Origin: Acidobacteriota bacterium | Lineage (GTDB): Bacteria > Acidobacteriota > Blastocatellia > Pyrinomonadales > Pyrinomonadaceae | Assembly (NCBI GenBank): GCA_019247865.1 | Contig: JAFBAJ010000199.1 | Span: 1-10,157, forward strand | DNA: 10,157 nucleotides | Reading direction: 5' to 3' | Shown here: piece after piece, positions 5,657-10,157 of the stretch | Layout: each line of letters begins with the position of its first letter | Position numbering within the stretch: the first letter of the stretch is position 1 | The notes under the pieces: generated by a model | The model's input: only the letters and a program-made list of their open reading frames with translations | Databases searched by the model: none | Told to the model about the DNA's origin: nothing | Made by a program: the position numbers and the translations under genes

Positions 5657-7942
5657 ATGAGCGCCCGGAGCATGACCCGGAAGGGGGAGGGAGGCGGAGC
5701 GAAGAGGCTGCGACCTGACGGCCAGTTAATAGATAGTTCTCCTACGTCGGTTGCTCAGCCCTTGATCCCCGAAGATGAACTGATGCTCCTGCTGACGCGT
5801 CGGCACAAAAACCCTCACTCGATACTTGGCGTTCACCTCACAGCCCAGGGCGTTGTGGTGCGTGCTCTGCATCCCGGCGCGAAAAGCGTCAGTCTCCTGG
5901 TTGAAGGAGAGCCGTCACGGCAGATGGTCGAAATAGATGAATCCGGCCTCTTTCAAATTGTGCTGGAAGAGCGCGCACGCATCTTCGCTTACAGATTGGA
6001 AGTCAGCTATCCAAACGGCAGAGGTTTTACGCTCCGCGACCCATACGCTTTCCCTCCCACGCTCGGAGAGATCGACCTCTATCTCTCCGGCGAAGGCAGG
6101 CACGAACATATCTATCAAAAGCTCGGCTCTCACGTACGCGAGCTGGGAGGAGAGGCCGGGGTCTCCTTCGCCGTGTGGGCTCCGAGCGCCGCGAGCGTCA
6201 GCGTCGTCGGCCATTTCAACGGCTGGGACGCGCGACTGCACATGATGCGGAAGCTCGGGGCCTCCGGCATCTGGGAAATTTTCATCCCTGAGCTGAAACC
6301 GGGGGCGATCTACAAATATGAGATACGCACCCTTTACGGAGCGACGCTCCTCAAAGCCGATCCGTATGCTTTCCGCGCTGAGATTCCTCCGCTCACGTCC
6401 TCTATCGTTTACGAATCAAGCTATTGTTTCAATGACGAAGAGTGGCTTGACAAGAGAACTAAAACAGACCTCTTCAGCTGCCCTATCTCAATCTACGAAG
6501 TTCATATCGGCTCATGGCGGCGCGTCCCCGGAGAGGGAGACCGCGCTCTCTCCTATCGCGAACTGGCCGCCGCGCTGGCAGATTATGTGGAGGAGATGGG
6601 ATTCACTCACGTCGAGTTTTTGCCCTTGATGGGTTATCCATTCGGAGGGTCGTGGGGCTATCAAGTGAGCTCTTATTACGCGCCGACGCCGCGCTTCGGC
6701 ACGCCGGACGATTTTCGGTTTCTCGTCAATCACCTGCATGAGCGCGGCATCGGCGTGATACTCGATTGGGTTCCAGCCCATTTCCCCAAAGATGCATGGT
6801 CGCTGGGCCGCTTTGACGGCACGGCCCTCTACGAGCACGGCTCTCCGCACGAAGGCGAACATCCGGATTGGGGCACGTACATTTTCAACTATGGCCGGAA
6901 TGAAGTTCGTAACTTTCTACAGGCCAATGCTCTCTTCTGGATTAAAGAATACCACCTGGACGGCCTGCGACTGGATGCAGTGGCCTCTATGCTCTACAGA
7001 AATTACAATCGTGAGCCGGGGAAATGGGTCCCGAACAATCACGGCGGATGCGAAAATCTTGAAGCCGTAACGCTCCTCAAAGAGCTTAACGAGATAGTGC
7101 ATGACCGCTGCCCTGGGGTGCGGGTGATGGCGGAGGAATCGACCATCTGGGCCGGCGTCAGTCGTCCGACCTACACTGGAGGCTTGGGTTTTACCTACAA
7201 GTGGGACCTGGGCTGGATGCAAGACACCCTCGCTTACTTCTCTACGGATCCAATCTATCGCCGCCACCGGCATCACAATCTGACCTCCGGGCTCCTCTAC
7301 GCGTGGAGCGAGAACTTCGTTCTGCCACTCTCGCATGACGAGGTAGTTCATGGTAAGGGGTCATTGATAAATAAGATGCCTGGAGACCGCTGGCAGAGGT
7401 TTGCAAATCTACGTGCCCTCTACGCCTATATGTGGGCGCGCCCCGGAAAGAAACTCCTCTTTATGGGCGGCGAATTCGGTCAATGGCGCGAGTGGAATTT
7501 TGACGCGAGTCTTGACTGGCACTTGCTCGACGCGGCAGACCATCTCGGGCTCAAGAGACTCGTGCGCGACCTCAACCACTGTTACCGGGAAGAGCCTGCC
7601 CTGTGGGAAGCAGATACGGAGCCATCCGGCTTTCAATGGATAGCGGCCGACGGCGCTGACGATAACCTCATCGCTTTCGTGCGCAAAGCGCCCGCCGCCA
7701 TGCGACAGCTCGTCTGCGTCTGTAATTTCTCTCCCGTCACGCGATATAGTTATCGCCTGGGCTTACCGGCAGCCGGAGAGTACCGAGAGGTCTTGAACAC
7801 GGATGCAAAGATTTACGGCGGGACTAATGTCAGAAACGACAATGGCCTCAGGGCCGAGCCAGTGCCGTCGCACGGGCAGGAGTATTCGGCCCTTGTAATT
7901 CTTCCGCCATTAGCAGTGCTCTGGTTCCGGGCTTCACGATAA
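5657..7942 (+). CDS. glgB: 1,4-alpha-glucan branching enzyme
   Basis: Cuts an alpha-1,4 glucan chain and re-attaches the piece by an alpha-1,6 bond, making the branches of glycogen. The 761 residues fit the long two-N-domain type, like the E. coli enzyme, plus an extra poorly conserved N-terminal tail of about 40 residues. Domains in order: N1 module around residues 45-140 (RHKNPHSILGVH), CBM48/N2 module from about 165 (FAVWAPSAASVSVVGHFNGWD), GH13 barrel, and a C-terminal beta domain ending LPPLAVLWFR. GH13 motifs are all present: region I LDWVPAH (D370), nucleophile D440 in GLRLDAV, acid/base Glu in AEES (493-494), and SHDEVVHGKGS with D561. All key residues are intact, so it should be active. 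It is on the same strand as, and 73 nt after, the E1-rhodanese gene. GlgC, encoded upstream on the other strand, makes the ADP-glucose that is polymerised into its substrate; no glycogen synthase gene is in the window. Confidence 0.97.
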   Translation: MSARSMTRKGEGGGAKRLRPDGQLIDSSPTSVAQPLIPEDELMLLLTRRHKNPHSILGVHLTAQGVVVRALHPGAKSVSLLVEGEPSRQMVEIDESGLFQIVLEERARIFAYRLEVSYPNGRGFTLRDPYAFPPTLGEIDLYLSGEGRHEHIYQKLGSHVRELGGEAGVSFAVWAPSAASVSVVGHFNGWDARLHMMRKLGASGIWEIFIPELKPGAIYKYEIRTLYGATLLKADPYAFRAEIPPLTSSIVYESSYCFNDEEWLDKRTKTDLFSCPISIYEVHIGSWRRVPGEGDRALSYRELAAALADYVEEMGFTHVEFLPLMGYPFGGSWGYQVSSYYAPTPRFGTPDDFRFLVNHLHERGIGVILDWVPAHFPKDAWSLGRFDGTALYEHGSPHEGEHPDWGTYIFNYGRNEVRNFLQANALFWIKEYHLDGLRLDAVASMLYRNYNREPGKWVPNNHGGCENLEAVTLLKELNEIVHDRCPGVRVMAEESTIWAGVSRPTYTGGLGFTYKWDLGWMQDTLAYFSTDPIYRRHRHHNLTSGLLYAWSENFVLPLSHDEVVHGKGSLINKMPGDRWQRFANLRALYAYMWARPGKKLLFMGGEFGQWREWNFDASLDWHLLDAADHLGLKRLVRDLNHCYREEPALWEADTEPSGFQWIAADGADDNLIAFVRKAPAAMRQLVCVCNFSPVTRYSYRLGLPAAGEYREVLNTDAKIYGGTNVRNDNGLRAEPVPSHGQEYSALVILPPLAVLWFRASR

Positions 7943-8242
7943 AAATCTGACCCTACCAAAATCGCACATCATGCTGCTTATCAAGACGCATGAACCCCTT
8001 TGCTGACTCGTCTCCTTACTCCTCAACAAAATCCGTCTCCCGGCAATTCCATCGCCGAGCCCAAAGAATCTGTGCCGGGCCTTGCACAATTATTCAGAAC
8101 AGGTTGCATGACTTTTCGCTTTTATGCAGTGCCTTTGAATAAACGTGCAAAACCCCTCAAACCTGAATAATTCTTATTGCTTGAAAATTAGCGTTAGTCC
8201 ATCATCTCAGACATTCCGGCTCCGAAACCGGCTCGAAGGAGA
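7943..8242. other. Intergenic stretch with nested inverted repeats before the integrase
   Basis: This 300-nt gap is visibly richer in A+T than its neighbours and has no credible gene or tRNA. It holds several inverted repeats: CCCGGCA (8039-8045) with TGCCGGG (8073-8079); TTGCACAATTATTC (8082-8095) with GAATAAACGTGCAA (8137-8150), 12 of 14 positions pairing; inside it TGCAT (8105-8109) with ATGCA (8124-8128); and AATTATTCAG (8088-8097) with CTGAATAATT (8163-8172), which competes for the same left arm. A short direct repeat CCGGCTC occurs at 8216-8222 and 8228-8234. It could hold the glgB terminator, the integrase promoter, or a recombination site for the adjacent integrase. Confidence 0.5.
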
Positions 8243-9247
8243 ATGTCTTACCCGATGGCTGATTACTTTCCGGCTCAAAACCCGCAGGATGAGAGCCTCG
8301 CTCCCAAGCGCTTCGACCCTCGTAGTGCCGCTCCCTTCATCAATAAATCCATTTCGGAAGAGACCAGAAGGGCATATCGTCGAGCTGTCTCGGACTTCTT
8401 TCAGTTCGTTGGTGGTAAGCATCCAACGGAAGTTGTGCCCGCCGATGTGATTCGGTGGCGCGATCATCTAAGAGCCGGAAGAAAGCGCGCGGCCACTGTC
8501 TCCTTCAAGCTCTCTGTGATTCGCTCCTTCTTCGAATATCTGAAGGCCGCAGGAATCGTTCCGCTTAATCCTGCCTCGACCAAGTTGGTGCCGCCGCCGG
8601 AGCTGCCGACTGAGCCGTCTGGACGTGCGCTGACGGCCAAAGAGGTGCGCTATCTGCTCTCTGGGCCTGACCGGGAGAAGGCTGAAGGGGCGAGGGACTA
8701 TGCGCTGATGCTGGTCATGCTCCGTCTCTCTTTGCGCGTAGCGGAGGTCTGTGCTCTTCGTGCTTCATCCGTGAAGTGGAGTCACGGGCGGTGGACTTTG
8801 AGATGTAAGATCAAGGGAGGCAGGGAAGAGGTCTGGCCTTTGCCGAAGGATGTGAAACAGGCCATTGATGATTACACGAGGCTGGATGCCAAACGCAGGG
8901 CCACGCTGCACAGCGATGGGGAGGAAGCATATCTGTTTCAGCCCCACACGAACTACCGGACGCTGGAGTTCAATAAGGGCTTATCGCCCCGGATGGTGCA
9001 GAAGATCATCAAGAAGTGGGCCGGCTTCGGAGGCATTGGAGATGTCTCGCCACATGATTTGAGAAGAACTGCCATCACGCGAGCCTTAGATAGTGGATTG
9101 AGCTACAGGCAGGTGCAGATGATGAGCAAGCACAAAGACCCAAAGACTGTGATGCGTTATGACCATGGCAGAGAGAATCTGGATCAGAATGCTGTTAACT
9201 TCCTCGTGTATGATGATGAGGGCAGCTCGGATTCTAAGTTAGGATAG
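8243..9247 (+). CDS. Tyrosine recombinase / phage-type integrase (XerC/D-like)
   Basis: A DNA strand-exchange enzyme of 334 residues, or 330 from the second ATG. The N-terminal SAM-like core-binding domain is at about 30-115 (SISEETRRAYRRAVSDFFQF, then VIRSFFEYLKAAGI). The catalytic domain, about 125-320, carries the full set: R165 in LSLRVAEV, K189/K191 in the beta-hairpin CKIKGG, H271 and R274 in SPHDLRRTA, H297 in SKHKDPKT and the nucleophile Y306 in MRYDHGRE. Start choice: AAGGAG (8236-8241) is only 1 nt before ATG 8243 but 13 nt before the in-frame ATG 8255; neither spacing is ideal and 8255 is the more workable. No excisionase, relaxase, cargo gene or tRNA is next to it, so it appears as a lone integrase lying between chromosomal genes. 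It may be a mobile-element remnant or a resident recombinase; its target site is unknown. Confidence 0.93.
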   Translation: MSYPMADYFPAQNPQDESLAPKRFDPRSAAPFINKSISEETRRAYRRAVSDFFQFVGGKHPTEVVPADVIRWRDHLRAGRKRAATVSFKLSVIRSFFEYLKAAGIVPLNPASTKLVPPPELPTEPSGRALTAKEVRYLLSGPDREKAEGARDYALMLVMLRLSLRVAEVCALRASSVKWSHGRWTLRCKIKGGREEVWPLPKDVKQAIDDYTRLDAKRRATLHSDGEEAYLFQPHTNYRTLEFNKGLSPRMVQKIIKKWAGFGGIGDVSPHDLRRTAITRALDSGLSYRQVQMMSKHKDPKTVMRYDHGRENLDQNAVNFLVYDDEGSSDSKLG

Positions 9248-9257
9248 ATATACTTCC

Positions 9258-9276
9258 GGGGCCGGAGGTGTGCCCC
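9258..9276. terminator. Weak hairpin after the integrase
   Basis: GGGGC (9258-9262) pairs with GCCCC (9272-9276) across a 9-nt loop, 11 nt after the integrase stop and in the gap where the integrase and the aminotransferase converge. It is followed by AATTTC rather than a T run, so termination activity is uncertain. Confidence 0.3.
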
Positions 9277-9346
9277 AATTTCAAGTATGCTATTTTTCAG
9301 AAATCTTTTCTATCGATGACACACTGTAGGCTCAGAGGAGAGCTTG

Positions 9347-9475
9347 ATGGACCCAAACATTACTAAAGCTGCCCCTTCACAGACAATTTTCCAGGATGTC
9401 CAACCCTTCCCGGGCGACTTTCTTATGGATATTAAGGGCCGGGAAAATCGTCAGAGATTCGTCCTCGTCGGTTAA
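9347..9475 (+). CDS. Possible 42-residue small ORF, unrecognised
   Basis: The ATG at 9347 has GAGGAG (9335-9340) 6 nt upstream, a textbook ribosome binding site, and the frame runs 42 codons to TAA at 9473-9475. The protein begins MDPNITKAAPSQTIFQ and has no motif, signal peptide or membrane segment I recognise. From 9377 on it is antisense to the 3' end of the aminotransferase gene, so most of its sequence is constrained by that gene. It may be a small gene, the start of a gene broken by a rearrangement at the integrase side, or chance. It is reported only because of the ribosome binding site. Confidence 0.2.
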   Translation: MDPNITKAAPSQTIFQDVQPFPGDFLMDIKGRENRQRFVLVG

Positions 9476-10157
9476 GAGGAGACCCGCCCGGCGACATTTG
9501 TCTACGAGGCTGGAGGCGTAATCAGAGTCGCCGACGCCGACGCCGATAGCCAGCCCCTTCACTCTCACGGTCGCAGGATTCTTAAACTTCATTTTTGAAA
9601 GTCTGGCCCCTAAGTACTCGCCCATCTCCGAGACGTGATTGAGCAGCCTCTCCTTGTGCTTCTTGATGTACTTGAGGTTGGCGATGGCCGCGTCCACGCT
9701 GAGCGGGTGCCAGCCGTAGGTCGAGTAGGCGCTCACGTCCTCACGCACTGCGTCGCCGATCTTCGAGGTCGTGATCGTCGCCCCCATCGCGGCGTGGCCG
9801 CCCGTAATGGCCTTCGCCATCGTCATGATGTCCGGTTCGATCCCGAAATGCTCCGACGCGAAGAGCTTCCCCGTGCGACCGAACCCCGTCGCTACTTCAT
9901 CCAGAATGAGTAACGTCCCGTACTTCGTGCACAGTTCGCGCGCCCTCCGCATGAACTCCTTTTCGGGGACGAGCACGCCGAGGTTGAGGATGACGGGCTC
10001 CATGATGAAGGCCGCGACATCTCTTCCGCGCAGCAGCGTTTCGAGCCTGTCCGCGGCCCCGCCGTCCAGCGGCGGCTTGAGCTTGCGGCAGTTCGGCAGG
10101 AGGTTCCTGTACTTCTTCCTGTTCTCCGATGACCCTAAGCTGAGCGTGGCGATGGAG
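9377..10157 (-). CDS. PLP-dependent class III aminotransferase, C-terminal part (5' end outside window)
   Basis: Transfers an amino group between an amine donor and an oxo acid or aldehyde using pyridoxal phosphate. The frame is open to the window edge on the minus strand: upstream of the internal Met at 10003 it continues through LKPPLDGGAADRLETLLRGR and DVAAFIMEP without a stop, so about 259 residues are visible of an expected 430-460. Motifs: LLILDEVATGFGRTGKLFASEH, with the Asp that contacts the PLP ring nitrogen; MAKAITGGHAAMGAT, with the Lys that forms the Schiff base; and the C-terminal small domain ending PALNIHKKVAREGLDILENCL. DEVATGFGRTGKLFASEH resembles BioA (DAPA synthase), but ornithine, GABA and aspartate-family class III enzymes share it, so the substrate is left open. 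The C-terminus is complete. It converges with the integrase, with a 129-nt gap between their stops, and shows no obvious link to the glycogen or sulfur-carrier genes. Confidence 0.93.
   Translation of the reverse strand, partial: SIATLSLGSSENRKKYRNLLPNCRKLKPPLDGGAADRLETLLRGRDVAAFIMEPVILNLGVLVPEKEFMRRARELCTKYGTLLILDEVATGFGRTGKLFASEHFGIEPDIMTMAKAITGGHAAMGATITTSKIGDAVREDVSAYSTYGWHPLSVDAAIANLKYIKKHKERLLNHVSEMGEYLGARLSKMKFKNPATVRVKGLAIGVGVGDSDYASSLVDKCRRAGLLLTDEDESLTIFPALNIHKKVAREGLDILENCL

Noticed and set aside
7943..8242. tRNA gene as an integration site for the integrase
   Set aside because: No cloverleaf or GGTTCGAATCC-type T-arm was found on either strand of this gap.
8145..8450. 101-codon open frame overlapping the integrase start
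   Set aside because: It is out of frame with the integrase, has no domain or convincing ribosome binding site, and ends inside the integrase.
8215..9266. Imperfect inverted repeat flanking the integrase gene (8215-8228 versus the complement of 9253-9266, 11 of 14 matching)
   Set aside because: Short, GC-rich and with three mismatches; such a match is likely by chance, and no target duplication was found outside it.
1..10157. CRISPR array or insertion sequence
   Set aside because: No regularly spaced repeats and no transposase frame were found in the window.

Overview
The window looks like part of a bacterial chromosome of moderate-to-high GC content, judged by eye. The long cyanobacterial-type Pgi, the GlgC subtype with a GDD-PN-type C-terminal region, and the bacterial JAMM / ThiS-MoaD / E1 genes would suit an uncultured-type phylum such as Acidobacteriota. 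That placement is an inference with low confidence; there is no rRNA or marker gene here.

Layout. 1-944 (+): 3' part of glucose-6-phosphate isomerase (pgi). 941-2392 (+): a two-domain protein, an N-terminal JAMM/MPN metallopeptidase-like domain and a C-terminal FGE/SUMF1-like domain, overlapping pgi by 4 nt. 2346-2639 (+): a MoaD/ThiS-like ubiquitin-fold protein ending in Gly-Gly. 2715-3977 (-): glgC, ADP-glucose pyrophosphorylase, convergent with that gene. 3978-4128: divergent promoter region. 4129-5583 (+): one open frame holding a second MoaD-like domain, a MoeB/ThiF E1 domain and a rhodanese domain. 5657-7942 (+): glgB, glycogen branching enzyme. 7943-8242: AT-rich intergenic stretch with nested inverted repeats. 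8243 (or 8255)-9247 (+): a lone tyrosine recombinase. 9377-10157 (-): 3' part of a PLP class III aminotransferase that runs off the window end.

Two themes are interleaved. One is storage carbon metabolism: Pgi makes glucose-6-phosphate, GlgC makes ADP-glucose and GlgB branches the polymer. The other is a prokaryotic ubiquitin-like / sulfur-carrier set: two small beta-grasp proteins, an activating E1 fused to a sulfurtransferase, and a JAMM protein that in related systems cuts after the Gly-Gly of the carrier. Operon-like overlaps (pgi with JAMM-FGE, JAMM-FGE with MoaD) and a shared divergent promoter region (glgC with MoaD-E1-rhodanese) suggest co-regulation. A functional link between the two themes is only a hypothesis.

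The most striking detail is at the MoaD/E1 junction. Adding one G near 4399 would give the MoaD domain the family terminus Ala-Ala-Gly-Gly followed by TGA TGA. A strong ribosome binding site and an ATG for a separate E1 gene lie immediately downstream. The fusion therefore looks like two genes joined by a one-base deletion, either real or a sequencing/assembly error. In addition, several enzymes carry changes at key positions: the JAMM Glu is Lys, the first FGE active-site Cys is Ala, the Pgi catalytic Lys is displaced, and the GlgC nucleotide-loop Arg is Gly.
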